Below, in pieces: positions 6,848 to 14,228 of a stretch of 15,279 nt of DNA. The stretch comes from CSP1-8 sp049688015 (GTDB taxonomy: Bacteria; Desulfobacterota; Deferrimicrobia; Deferrimicrobiales; Deferrimicrobiaceae), in contig JBAVJZ010000025.1 in assembly GCA_049688015.1 (NCBI GenBank), positions 1-15,279 of the forward strand, written 5' to 3'. The notes under the pieces are model-generated. The model was given only the letters and a program-made list of their open reading frames with translations. It did not search any database and was not told the origin of the DNA. The position numbers and the translations under genes are program-made. The first letter of the stretch is position 1, and each line of letters starts with the position of its first letter.

Positions 6848-8221
6848 ATGTCGGAACCGACAGAATCGCATCTTGCCAGGCGCATCTGGCGCTCCGTCTT
6901 CCCTGCTCCCCTGATTCCGGCGGACGACCGGGAAAGCCGCCGGGCGGTAATCGATACCCTGCTGCTGCACATCCACCCGCCCACTGTCCCTTCCCGCGCC
7001 CTGCGTTTCACCCACACTTGGGGGCTGGGAGGGATGGGGCTGGTGTTGCTGTTCCTTTTAGCAGGTACCGGGGGGATGCTGATGCTCGCCTACCGCCCCG
7101 CCCCGGCCGAAGCCTATGCCTCAGTGCAGTCGCTGATCCGGGAGACCGGCTTCGGGCCGTTCGTCCGAAACATCCATGCCTGGAGCGCCAAACTGCTGCT
7201 GGTGGTTGCGTTCCTCCACCTGCTGCGCGTCTTCTTCACCTCGGCCTTCCTCGGCCCGCGCCAGTTCAACTGGGTGATCGGTCTGCTGCTGCTTTGCTGC
7301 GCCATGGCCGCCAACTTCACCGGCTACCTCCTCCCCTGGGACCAGCTCTCCTACTGGGCCATCACGATCGTAACCGGCATGCTCGCCTACGTGCCGCTCG
7401 CAGGCCCCTGGCTGCAGGAGCTGGCCCGCGGCGGTGAGGAACTTGGCGCGTCTGCCCTGAACAATTTCTACACCCTGCACACCACGATCATCCCGGTGCT
7501 GTTCCTCCTGCTCCTGCCGTGGCATTTCTTCCGGGTACGCAAGGCGGGCGGCGTGGTCCTGCCGCACCGTCACGACGAGGAACTCACCGAGCCGCCGGAG
7601 CGCGTCAACACGCTTCCCGACCTTGTGATGCGGGAATTCACGGTCGCCCTGGTGCTGATCGCGGCGCTGGCGGTGTTCGCCCTTCTTGTCGACTCTCCGC
7701 TTGGGAGACAGGCCAACCCCGGCATGAGCCCGAACCCGACCAAGGCTCCCTGGTATTTCCAGGGTTTCCAGGAACTGCTGCTGCATTTCCACCCGGTCTT
7801 CGCGGTCTGCGTCCTCCCCCTCGCCGGTCTGCTCTTCTTCCTGCTGATTCCCTACCTTCGTTACGACTCCGACCCGTCGGGCGTGCCGTTCGTTTCGCCC
7901 AAGGGCAAGGAGATTACGCGCTTCTCGGCACTGACGGCGCTCGTGGCGGTGCCGGTTCTCGTGCTGTTTGATGAACTGTCCGGCGCCAGCGCCCGGCTTG
8001 CGGCCTGGCTTCCGCCGCTGATAGGCAACGGCCTGATTCCCAGTCTTTTACTCGTCGGGCTGCTGTCCGGTTACCGGGAAGTCGTAAAGCGCCGCTATGC
8101 CCCAAGCCGCAACGAATGGGTGCTCGCGTTCGTCGTGCTTCTGCTGAGCGGCTTCCTGCTGCTTACCCTGATCTCGGTGCTGTTCCGCGGACCCGGAATG
8201 GCACTCTCCTGGCCTTTATGA
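6848..8221 (+). CDS. Cytochrome b of a Rieske/cytochrome b complex (fused b6 and subunit IV)
   Basis: 457 residues, about eight membrane segments. The N-terminal half is b6-like with four heme-ligand histidines, H110 and H124 (13 between) and H211 and H226 (14 between). The 14-residue spacing in the second pair is that of cytochrome b6 and not of mitochondrial-type cytochrome b. GYLLPWDQLSYWA (159-171) matches the quinol-site segment. The C-terminal half resembles subunit IV; the Qo-site PEWY motif reads APWY in NPTKAPWYFQG (296-306), so the catalytic Glu position is Pro. Together with the next gene it should oxidise membrane quinol, probably menaquinone, and pass electrons to the Rieske cluster and to the low-potential hemes. 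Start: ATG at 6848, with GAGGA at 6831-6835 (12 bases away, rather far). The stop overlaps the Rieske ATG by four bases. Confidence 0.93.
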   Translation: MSEPTESHLARRIWRSVFPAPLIPADDRESRRAVIDTLLLHIHPPTVPSRALRFTHTWGLGGMGLVLLFLLAGTGGMLMLAYRPAPAEAYASVQSLIRETGFGPFVRNIHAWSAKLLLVVAFLHLLRVFFTSAFLGPRQFNWVIGLLLLCCAMAANFTGYLLPWDQLSYWAITIVTGMLAYVPLAGPWLQELARGGEELGASALNNFYTLHTTIIPVLFLLLLPWHFFRVRKAGGVVLPHRHDEELTEPPERVNTLPDLVMREFTVALVLIAALAVFALLVDSPLGRQANPGMSPNPTKAPWYFQGFQELLLHFHPVFAVCVLPLAGLLFFLLIPYLRYDSDPSGVPFVSPKGKEITRFSALTALVAVPVLVLFDELSGASARLAAWLPPLIGNGLIPSLLLVGLLSGYREVVKRRYAPSRNEWVLAFVVLLLSGFLLLTLISVLFRGPGMALSWPL

Positions 8222-8763
8222 AACGGAAAAAGGCCCCGATAAAGATCCCCCAGGCAGCTCCGTCGCAGGAGGGAAAGCCGTCCCCCGACAGCCCGGGACG
8301 CCGGTCCTTCCTCGGGGGTCTCTGGCTGGCCCTCGGTCTGGCAACCGCTGCGGAACTCGGCTGGATCGGGCTCAGCTTCTTCCGCCCCCGTCCAGGGGTT
8401 CGGGCGGCGGCACAGAAGATTATCGTCGCCGGCCCCGTGGAGCTCTTTCCTCCGGGAAGCGTCACGCCGTTCCCGCAGGGCAAATTCTACCTGGCGCGCC
8501 TGCCGGACGGCGGGTTCCTGGCACTGTCGAGAAGCTGCACTCATCTGGGATGCTCGCTCCCCTGGGACGAGAAGAAGCAGGAGTTCGTCTGCCCCTGCCA
8601 CGGTTCGGCATTCGACATCCGGGGAGAGGTGAAGCAGCCGCCGGCGCCGCGCGCCCTCGACCTGTTCCCTGTGAGCATCGAGAACAACGTGGTGCGGATA
8701 GACGCCGTCCGGCCGCAGCGCCGCGGGACCTTCGACGAGAGCCAGGTGGCCAAGCCGCTGTGA
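8218..8763 (+). CDS. Rieske [2Fe-2S] protein of the cytochrome b complex
   Basis: 181 residues from the ATG at 8218, overlapping the cytochrome b stop (ATGA); longer in-frame starts lie inside cytochrome b and would precede the export signal. A basic N terminus, a twin-arginine-like GRRSFLGG (27-34) and a hydrophobic segment (about 32-54) indicate a Tat-exported, membrane-anchored protein. The cluster-binding loops are CTHLGC (107-112) and CPCHGS (125-130). The ligands are C107, H109, C125 and H128; C112 and C127 form the usual disulfide. The polar domain is small (about 110 residues). It would shuttle an electron from quinol at the Qo site to a periplasmic acceptor. No cytochrome c1 or f gene follows; the acceptor is presumably the octaheme cytochrome encoded one base downstream. 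Confidence 0.93.
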   Translation: MKRKKAPIKIPQAAPSQEGKPSPDSPGRRSFLGGLWLALGLATAAELGWIGLSFFRPRPGVRAAAQKIIVAGPVELFPPGSVTPFPQGKFYLARLPDGGFLALSRSCTHLGCSLPWDEKKQEFVCPCHGSAFDIRGEVKQPPAPRALDLFPVSIENNVVRIDAVRPQRRGTFDESQVAKPL

Positions 8764-8764
8764 C

Positions 8765-11053
8765 ATGACCGGAGAACGCGACAATTCCCTCGACCGCTGG
8801 CGCAAGGCCGCGCTGGCAGCCGCCGTGGTGGTCGTCCTCGCCGTGCCGCTGGCGCGTTTCAAGCAGAATGTCATGCAGAAGCGGCTGGATGCCCGGGAGC
8901 CGCCGGAATCGACCTACGTCGGCAGGGAAAAGTGCGTCAAGTGCCACGAGAAAGAGAACAAGGCATGGCTCGGCTCCGATCACGACCGGGCGATGGATCT
9001 GGCCACGCCGAATACCGTGCTCGGCAATTTCGACAATGCGACCTTCGTCTTCAAGGGCGTGACCAGCCGGTTCTACACGCGCGACGGACGGTACTTCGTC
9101 GAGACCGAGGGGCCGGACGGCAAACCCGGCGAGTTTGCGGTTACGTACACTTTCGGTTTCGACCCCCTGCAGCAGTACCTGGTGCCGTTCCCGGGCGGAC
9201 GCCTGCAGTGCCTTCCGATCGCCTGGGACGTGGAGGGAAAAACCTGGTTTCACCTCTACCCCGACCACCCTCCGCCGCCGGGGGACTGGCTGCACTGGAC
9301 GCGAAACGGACAGAACTGGAACGGCATGTGCGCCGAGTGCCACTCCACCGACCTGAAGAAGAACTACGACCCGAAAAGCGACAGCTACAACACCACCTGG
9401 TCGGAGATCGACGTCAGCTGCGAGGCCTGCCATGGACCCGGTTCCCGGCACGTTGCCTGGGGCGAACTCCCCGCCATGGGACGCCCGGAGATCGCGGACG
9501 CCGGGCTGCTGGTGCATACCCGAGATCTTGCGGCGCGGCCGCAGGTGGAACTGTGCGCCCCCTGCCATTCCCGCCGCACCATCCTCGGGGAGTATGAGCA
9601 TGCCGGACAGGGGTATTTCGACACCTTCCGGCCGGCCCTGCTTACGGAGGGAGTCTATTATCCGGACGGCCAGATCCTCGATGAGGACTACGTCTACGGA
9701 TCTTTTGTGCAGAGCAAGATGTTCCGCAGCGGGGTCCGCTGCAGCGACTGTCACGACGTGCACAGCCTGAAGCTGGTAAAGGAGGGAAATGACCTCTGCC
9801 TGCAGTGTCACCAGGCCGATGTCTACAACGCAAAGGGTCACCACTTCCACAAGGAGAAAAACAAGGGCAAACCGAGCCCGGGGTGGCTCTGCATCAACTG
9901 CCACATGCCGCAGCGCCCCTACATGGTGATCGACTGGAGAGCCGACCACAGCATCCGTGTCCCCCGCCCCGACCTGCACCTGCAAATCGGCACGCCGGAT
10001 GCCTGCAGCAGCGCCGCCTGCCACGGCGACAAGCCGGTGCGCTGGTCGGCCGACTGGTACACCAAGTGGTACGGGATCTCCCGGAAACCGCACTTCGGCA
10101 CCATTCTCGCCGGCGGCCGGAAGGGGGACCCGGCAGCTCTCAAGAACCTGGTCTGGCTTGCCGGGAACCCGCTCTACCCTTCCATCGTCCGCAGCACCGC
10201 CATCGACCTGCTGCGCAACTATGGCAACGAGGCCGCCCTTGCGGCGATTAAAAAAGCCTTGACCGACGAAGAACCTCTGATCCGCAACACCGCCGTCATG
10301 AACGGCGACCTGTTCCCCCCCGATGAGCGGCTCCGGCTGCTCGGGCCGCTCATGTGGGACCCGAACCGGACGGTTCGCATGGAGGCCGCCCGCAACCTGG
10401 CCGGAATTCCGGAAAAGCAATTCAGACCCGACCAGGCAAAGGCCTTCAAGACCGCGCTTGCCGAATACGAGCGGGCCATGGCCTACTCCCTCGATTTCGC
10501 CTTCGCCGGAGCCAACCTGGGGAACCTGTACGTCGCCCGGGGTGACAGGGGACAGGCCGAGCGCTATTACCGCCAGGCGCTCGCCGTCGACAACCTCTAC
10601 TACCCTGCCAAGGTCAACCTGGCGATACTCTACAACCAGGAGGGCCGCAACGCCGAGGCCGAGAAACTGTTGCTTGAAGTGCTCAAGAGCTACCCCGAAC
10701 TGCACGATGTCGCCTACACCCTCGGCCTGCTCTACGCCGAGATGAACCGGCCCAAAGAAGCGCTGCGGTACCTGGGACAGGCCGCCGCGGGTCTTCCGGG
10801 GGGTGCCCGGGTCCACTACAACTACGGGCTGATGCTGCAACGGGCGGGACGCCTGGGCGAGGCGCAGCGGGAATTATTCCACGCCTGGGAACTGGAACCG
10901 TCGAACGCCGACCTTGTCTACGCTCTGATGGATCATTACATAAAGCGGGACCAGGTCGAGCGGGCACGCGACCTGGCCAACAAGGTCATCGCCGGGTACC
11001 CCGAATCTCCCATCGCCCGCGAGCTGCGCAGAAAAATGACCGGTAGGCCGTAA
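8765..11053 (+). CDS. Membrane-anchored octaheme cytochrome c with HEAT and TPR repeats
   Basis: 762 residues, starting one base after the Rieske stop. Residues 14-30 form an N-terminal membrane anchor with no obvious cleavage site. Heme-binding motifs: CVKCH (57), CAECH (189), CEACH (219), CAPCH (264), CSDCH (326), CLQCH (345), CINCH (376), plus a CX4CH motif, CSSAACH (414-420), giving eight likely hemes. The fifth and sixth resemble a paired-CXXCH domain. After residue 455 the chain has HEAT-like alpha repeats (about 455-548), then four or five TPR units (about 575-745) that end at the C terminus. The family 'multiheme cytochrome with TPR' is known in metal-reducing and other bacteria; the exact role is not established. 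In this operon it occupies the place of cytochrome c1/f, so I infer that it accepts electrons from the Rieske protein on the periplasmic face. The repeats could dock a partner. Confidence 0.9.
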   Translation: MTGERDNSLDRWRKAALAAAVVVVLAVPLARFKQNVMQKRLDAREPPESTYVGREKCVKCHEKENKAWLGSDHDRAMDLATPNTVLGNFDNATFVFKGVTSRFYTRDGRYFVETEGPDGKPGEFAVTYTFGFDPLQQYLVPFPGGRLQCLPIAWDVEGKTWFHLYPDHPPPPGDWLHWTRNGQNWNGMCAECHSTDLKKNYDPKSDSYNTTWSEIDVSCEACHGPGSRHVAWGELPAMGRPEIADAGLLVHTRDLAARPQVELCAPCHSRRTILGEYEHAGQGYFDTFRPALLTEGVYYPDGQILDEDYVYGSFVQSKMFRSGVRCSDCHDVHSLKLVKEGNDLCLQCHQADVYNAKGHHFHKEKNKGKPSPGWLCINCHMPQRPYMVIDWRADHSIRVPRPDLHLQIGTPDACSSAACHGDKPVRWSADWYTKWYGISRKPHFGTILAGGRKGDPAALKNLVWLAGNPLYPSIVRSTAIDLLRNYGNEAALAAIKKALTDEEPLIRNTAVMNGDLFPPDERLRLLGPLMWDPNRTVRMEAARNLAGIPEKQFRPDQAKAFKTALAEYERAMAYSLDFAFAGANLGNLYVARGDRGQAERYYRQALAVDNLYYPAKVNLAILYNQEGRNAEAEKLLLEVLKSYPELHDVAYTLGLLYAEMNRPKEALRYLGQAAAGLPGGARVHYNYGLMLQRAGRLGEAQRELFHAWELEPSNADLVYALMDHYIKRDQVERARDLANKVIAGYPESPIARELRRKMTGRP

Positions 11054-11057
11054 AGCG

Positions 11058-11112
11058 CATCCGACAACGGGACCCGATGAGTTGCGGACGCCGTTGGGTA
11101 TTTCTAACGGAT
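11058..11112. terminator. Possible bidirectional terminator between converging genes
   Basis: The 50-base gap between the octaheme gene and the converging lipoprotein gene can form an imperfect stem: GCATCCGACAAC (about 11059-11070) against GTTGCGGACGC (about 11083-11093), with a bulge. CCGTT and AACGG around the lipoprotein stop can pair too. The T content afterwards is low. Position is the main support. Confidence 0.25.
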
Positions 11113-11733
11113 CAGCCTGGCCTCCGACATCCCGTCGATCATGATTTTGACGAAGGCCTGTATCAGTTCATACCGGGTGCCGGAGAATTCCGTTTTGGCG
11201 CGTTCGGGGAAATCCGTTTTGGCGCGGCCGGACCAGATCAGTTTCTCGTCGGCGACGTTGTACAGGTTCGTCTCCGTATAGGCATACCCTTCCTGTGCCG
11301 TGTACCCCGGCCGGTAGCTGTAACGGTAATACGAACCGTAGAGGCTGTAATACCCCGGCATGGCATAACCCTGTCCGGCGACGTCTACCGTCTCCTTTTT
11401 CCTATCGATCACCCTCGTCAGAAGCACGGTGTCCGCACCAGATTTCCTGATCACTCCGATCGCGACATCCTTGTCCGGCAGTTCGGCGCCGGGGAGAATT
11501 TTGTGACTTGCGGTCGCATCCACGCCGCGCGCCCTCAGGCGATCGGCAAATTCATCCTCGAAGATTTTCCGGGTATCCGGCTCCTCGAAAATCCCGATGA
11601 CCACGACCTTCCGGATCGATCCCCGGTAATTGTCATCCTTCCAGACGTCCCCCATCTTCGTCGTTGCGCAGGAAGCCGAAAGGCAGAGACAGGCAAACAG
11701 GAAAAAGACGAACCGGTTCCCCCTGGGTTTCAT
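11104..11733 (-). CDS. DUF4136-like outer-envelope lipoprotein, tyrosine-rich
   Basis: 209 residues. The signal peptide has the lipobox LSASC, so C22 is lipidated. The ribosome binding site GCAAGGGGA lies a suitable distance before the ATG (complement of 11731-11733). The first part of the mature chain (about 40-110) is alpha/beta with 'RKVVVIGIFEEPDTRKIFED' and 'GADTVLLTRVID', like nucleotide-free Rossmann-shaped lipoprotein domains. A Tyr/Gly-rich stretch (123-152, 11 tyrosines in 30 residues) follows, then a beta-rich end with 'EKLIWSGRAKTDFP', characteristic of DUF4136-type lipoproteins. Function unknown; members are often linked to the outer membrane. It lies 41 bases downstream of the solute-binding protein gene on the same strand and is probably co-transcribed. 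The family assignment is fair but not certain. Confidence 0.75.
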   Translation of the reverse strand: MKPRGNRFVFFLFACLCLSASCATTKMGDVWKDDNYRGSIRKVVVIGIFEEPDTRKIFEDEFADRLRARGVDATASHKILPGAELPDKDVAIGVIRKSGADTVLLTRVIDRKKETVDVAGQGYAMPGYYSLYGSYYRYSYRPGYTAQEGYAYTETNLYNVADEKLIWSGRAKTDFPERAKTEFSGTRYELIQAFVKIMIDGMSEARLIR

Positions 11734-11774
11734 TATGTTTTCCCCTTGCAGGACACGTTTCCCTTCCGAATGGT

Positions 11775-12578
11775 TCAGGGAAGTTCCTTCAGCCAGGAAG
11801 CGTCCTTGAACCAGCGCTCGGCCATCGTTTTCATTTCCCCCGAGTCGTGCAGGGTGACGAGGAAGTTCTGCACCCAGTTGACAAGGAGCGGGTCCCCGTC
11901 CGGCATGGCGACGCCGATGGGCTCGTAGGTGAAGGGCGCCTCCACCGTGGTCAGCCCCTTATCCTTGTAGCGGAAGGCGGAGACGGCGCAAAAGTGATAG
12001 TCGGCAACCATGGCATGCGCCTTGTCCTGGAGGAGCAAGTCGAGCGCCTCGTCGTAATCCTTCGTAGGCACGAGTTTGGCGTGAGGGAGGACCTTCTCGA
12101 CATACTGCTGGCTGGTGGACCCTTTCAGTGCGACCACGGTATATTCTGGCGTATCGATGCCGTCGGCATGTTTCAGGGAGGCTATCGTCTTGTCCTTGGT
12201 GAGAAACGCCTTCCCGGTGACGTAGTAAGGGCCGACAAAGGCCGTCTTCATGTTCCTCTTCCCCGTCATGGTCATCCCGGACAGGATCATGTCGATTTTC
12301 CCCTCGGAAAGAGCGGGCAGAAGCTCCGCAAAGGGGATGCGCACCAGTTTGAGCTTTACCCCCATGGCGGAGGCCATGAGCGTGGAGATGTCGACCTCGA
12401 GGCCGATGATCTTCCCGTCTTTGGTCGTGGCATTCAGGGGCGGCTGATCGCCGGATGTCCCCACCACCAGTTCCCCTTTCTTCTGAATGCGGTCGAGGAC
12501 CGGGCCGGCCAATGCCGTCCCGTTGGATACGAGAGTCAATACCAGCAGCGATAAGACTATTCCCCACGTCTTCTTCAT
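11775..12578 (-). CDS. Family-3 periplasmic solute-binding protein (amino-acid type), orphan
   Basis: 267 residues. Signal peptide 1-24 (ending GTALA), then an SBP_bac_3 domain filling the rest. It begins with 'IQKKGELVVGTSGDQPPL' and contains 'GKIDMILSGMTMTGKRNMK' followed by FVGPYYVTG, the usual ligand-binding segment with its Arg. It ends in 'MAERWFKDASWLKELP'. Such proteins deliver polar amino acids or related small acids to an ABC permease, or act as the sensor part of another system. No permease or ATPase gene is present in the window, so it either serves a transporter encoded elsewhere or has a sensing role. GAGGGAAG lies about five bases before the ATG. The gene is 70 bases downstream of an AI-2E-family permease and 41 bases upstream of a lipoprotein gene, all on the - strand, which suggests one transcript. 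Confidence 0.9.
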   Translation of the reverse strand: MKKTWGIVLSLLVLTLVSNGTALAGPVLDRIQKKGELVVGTSGDQPPLNATTKDGKIIGLEVDISTLMASAMGVKLKLVRIPFAELLPALSEGKIDMILSGMTMTGKRNMKTAFVGPYYVTGKAFLTKDKTIASLKHADGIDTPEYTVVALKGSTSQQYVEKVLPHAKLVPTKDYDEALDLLLQDKAHAMVADYHFCAVSAFRYKDKGLTTVEAPFTYEPIGVAMPDGDPLLVNWVQNFLVTLHDSGEMKTMAERWFKDASWLKELP

Positions 12579-12648
12579 GGTTTCTTCCCTCAGTTCGATA
12601 TGGTTTTGCCTTTTTTCTTCTCGACTGGATCCGGGAGCGGAAGGCCCG

Positions 12649-13851
12649 TCAGCCCTCCGGTCCTGAGGGAGCTTCCGCCGGCGGCAAGAGCTTCTCCCTG
12701 TATGCTTCGAGAAAGAACAGGGTCACCGCAAGCAGGAGAGGACCGATGACCATTCCCATCAGTCCGAACGAGAACACCCCTCCCACAACTCCAACGAGGA
12801 TCAGGGAAAGCGGGATTTCGACCTTCCCGCCGATCAGCAGGGGGATCAGGATGGCGTCGACTCTCGACACCACGATCGTCCCCCAGAGCAGAAGACCCAC
12901 TCCGTGCGCGGTCTTCCCCGCCAGGATCAGGTAGAGGCCGCCGGGACCCCATATGAGGGCCGTCCCGACGAGCGGCACGATGGCGGAAAAGGCGGTCAGG
13001 ACGCCGAACACTGCAGCGGAGGGAAGGCCGGCGGCCCAGAAGCCGATCCCCCCCAATACTCCCTGGATCGCCCAGGTCAGCACAATTCCGCGAATGACCG
13101 CTTTGGTCACCTGGTCCAGCCGGCGGAACAGAACCGTTTTCCTGGCCTCCGGCAGCGGCAGGAGCGAAATGGCCTCTCCTAACAGGTAGTCCCCCTTGAG
13201 GTAGAAGATACCCAGCGCGATGAGCATGATGGCGAGCTGGAGCAGGAATGAGAAGAAGTTCGTCAGGGCAACGGTAAACAGGCCCAGGATCGCCGCCATG
13301 GTCTTCTTCATCGCGGGAGCCACGGTCGTCTTCAGGTCGGCCATCGCGCTCTCGAGATAGACCCTGCCCCTCGCCACCCAGGGGCCGACCACCTGGTTCG
13401 TCTCGTACGAATCGAGCCGTTCGTTGAGAAACTTTGCCGCTCCCCCCTCCTGCCCGATCCTTTCCAGGACGGAGTATGACTGGACGGCCTGTTTCCCCAA
13501 GAGCCCGACGAAGGATATGGTGGGGGCGACAAGAAGGATAGTAACGGCCAGGAGCATGATCGCCGCCGACAGGGTCTCCCGTTCCCGCAGACCGCGGCGG
13601 AGCCGACGGTACAGGGGATAGGTGGTGACGGCGAGAATGATCGCCCAGCCGATGCCGACGAGAAACGGGGCCATCAGCCGGTAGAGGAGGTAGAAGAGAA
13701 GTGCGAGCAGGGTGAAGGTGACCAGGGCCCGGAAGACACCCTTCTCCGTGGCGTCGGCGACACGACTCCGGCGGGGGCCCCGTGGTTGGGGATTCAGATC
13801 TTCGTTCCTGCTGCCGGACAACTCGGATCCTGATGTGCCGCCGGTCTTCAT
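12649..13851 (-). CDS. AI-2E/PerM-family transporter
   Basis: 400 residues from the ATG at 13851-13849, which has GAAGGG five bases upstream. A start 49 codons earlier (13998) is possible in frame but adds a proline- and arginine-rich stretch unlike the family. The cytosolic N region (1-38) is followed by about eight membrane segments. Those at about 40-85 and 97-117 flank a loop, a long amphipathic soluble part lies at about 120-190, and the C-terminal segments include 'ILVGVVGGVFSFGLMGMVIG' with the closing GP of the family. The family includes exporters of signals, Na+/H+ antiporters and many members of unknown substrate; the name AI-2E does not prove quorum-signal export. It ends with a soluble tail rich in Pro and Glu. 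It is the first gene of a - strand group with the solute-binding protein and the lipoprotein. Confidence 0.87.
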   Translation of the reverse strand: MKTGGTSGSELSGSRNEDLNPQPRGPRRSRVADATEKGVFRALVTFTLLALLFYLLYRLMAPFLVGIGWAIILAVTTYPLYRRLRRGLRERETLSAAIMLLAVTILLVAPTISFVGLLGKQAVQSYSVLERIGQEGGAAKFLNERLDSYETNQVVGPWVARGRVYLESAMADLKTTVAPAMKKTMAAILGLFTVALTNFFSFLLQLAIMLIALGIFYLKGDYLLGEAISLLPLPEARKTVLFRRLDQVTKAVIRGIVLTWAIQGVLGGIGFWAAGLPSAAVFGVLTAFSAIVPLVGTALIWGPGGLYLILAGKTAHGVGLLLWGTIVVSRVDAILIPLLIGGKVEIPLSLILVGVVGGVFSFGLMGMVIGPLLLAVTLFFLEAYREKLLPPAEAPSGPEG

Positions 13852-13999
13852 TCCGTCCCTTCTCGGTTCAGCAGGTTGATCTCCTCCCGGGGAATCGGCT
13901 CGATCGCAAGCGACGGGGCCGCCCTGATCGCCAGCGCCAGGGCGGAAACGCACAAGCAACACCCTTCGGATCATTCCATGGTAGCATCCCCATGGCAAG

Positions 14000-14022
14000 A
14001 TGGATTTCCCATTTTAATCCAT
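14000..14022. repeat. AT-rich inverted repeat in the divergent intergenic region
   Basis: ATGGATT (14000-14006) and AATCCAT (14016-14022) are perfect complements with a nine-base spacer, TCCCATTTT. It overlaps the - strand TAAAAT box, so it could be an operator for the transporter gene. Seven-base arms can arise by chance; the AT-rich setting in GC-rich DNA is the reason to note it. Confidence 0.3.
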
Positions 14023-14095
14023 TTCGGTTACCCCTGGGCTCCTTTACCATCCAAAGGAATGACCTTGTGGGCTCGATATCGACGATCAAACCTTC

Positions 14096-14124
14096 GTGAC
14101 GGGCCCCCGGGATTTCTGTACTAT
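14096..14124 (+). promoter_or_regulatory. Possible promoter of the channel gene
   Basis: GTGACG (14096-14101) and TACTAT (14119-14124) are separated by 17 bases and match the sigma-70 hexamers at four and five of six positions. Initiation near 14131 would give a leader of about 98 bases before the channel start, containing the 11-codon ORF. Confidence 0.35.
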
Positions 14125-14159
14125 GTTCCGTGCGGAGATTCCCACTTGAAAGGTATCCA

Positions 14160-14195
14160 ATGTCGATTGCCAATAAACGCGGATGTTCCTGTTGA
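14160..14195 (+). CDS. Possible 11-residue leader peptide
   Basis: ATG at 14160 to TGA at 14193-14195 encodes MSIANKRGCSC. It has a GAAAGG ribosome binding site (14148-14153) six bases upstream, better than that of the following channel gene, and ends 33 bases before the channel ATG. It lies within the predicted leader. It may be a regulatory leader peptide or a chance ORF; length alone gives no support. Confidence 0.25.
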   Translation: MSIANKRGCSC

Positions 14196-14228
14196 TCGGC
14201 CCACACGGATGTCCCGCCTGCATGTCCC

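Larger units (their letters stand above)
13852..14228. other. Divergent intergenic region, no protein-coding gene seen
   Basis: This 377-base gap separates the AI-2E-family gene (-) from the channel gene (+). Long frames here are Arg/Pro-rich shadows without ribosome binding sites. The central part (about 13995-14025) is distinctly AT-richer than the surroundings and contains an inverted repeat and, on the - strand, a TAAAAT box (14016-14011) that could be a -10 for the transporter gene, but no matching -35. The right part holds a candidate + strand promoter and an 11-codon ORF. Confidence 0.6.

Noticed and set aside
8462..10840. A 792-residue open frame on the - strand across the octaheme cytochrome gene
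   Set aside because: It is antisense to a gene with seven CXXCH motifs plus a CX4CH and clear repeats. Its sequence is Val/Gly/Arg-rich with no recognisable domain. Long antisense frames are common in GC-rich genes.
13976..13995. Two CCATGG palindromes 14 bases apart
   Set aside because: Short self-complementary hexamers without further structure; chance occurrence is likely.
13852..13998. N-terminal extension of the AI-2E-family protein (start at 13998)
   Set aside because: It adds a Pro/Arg/Gly-rich stretch unlike family members; the ATG at 13851 has a good ribosome binding site.
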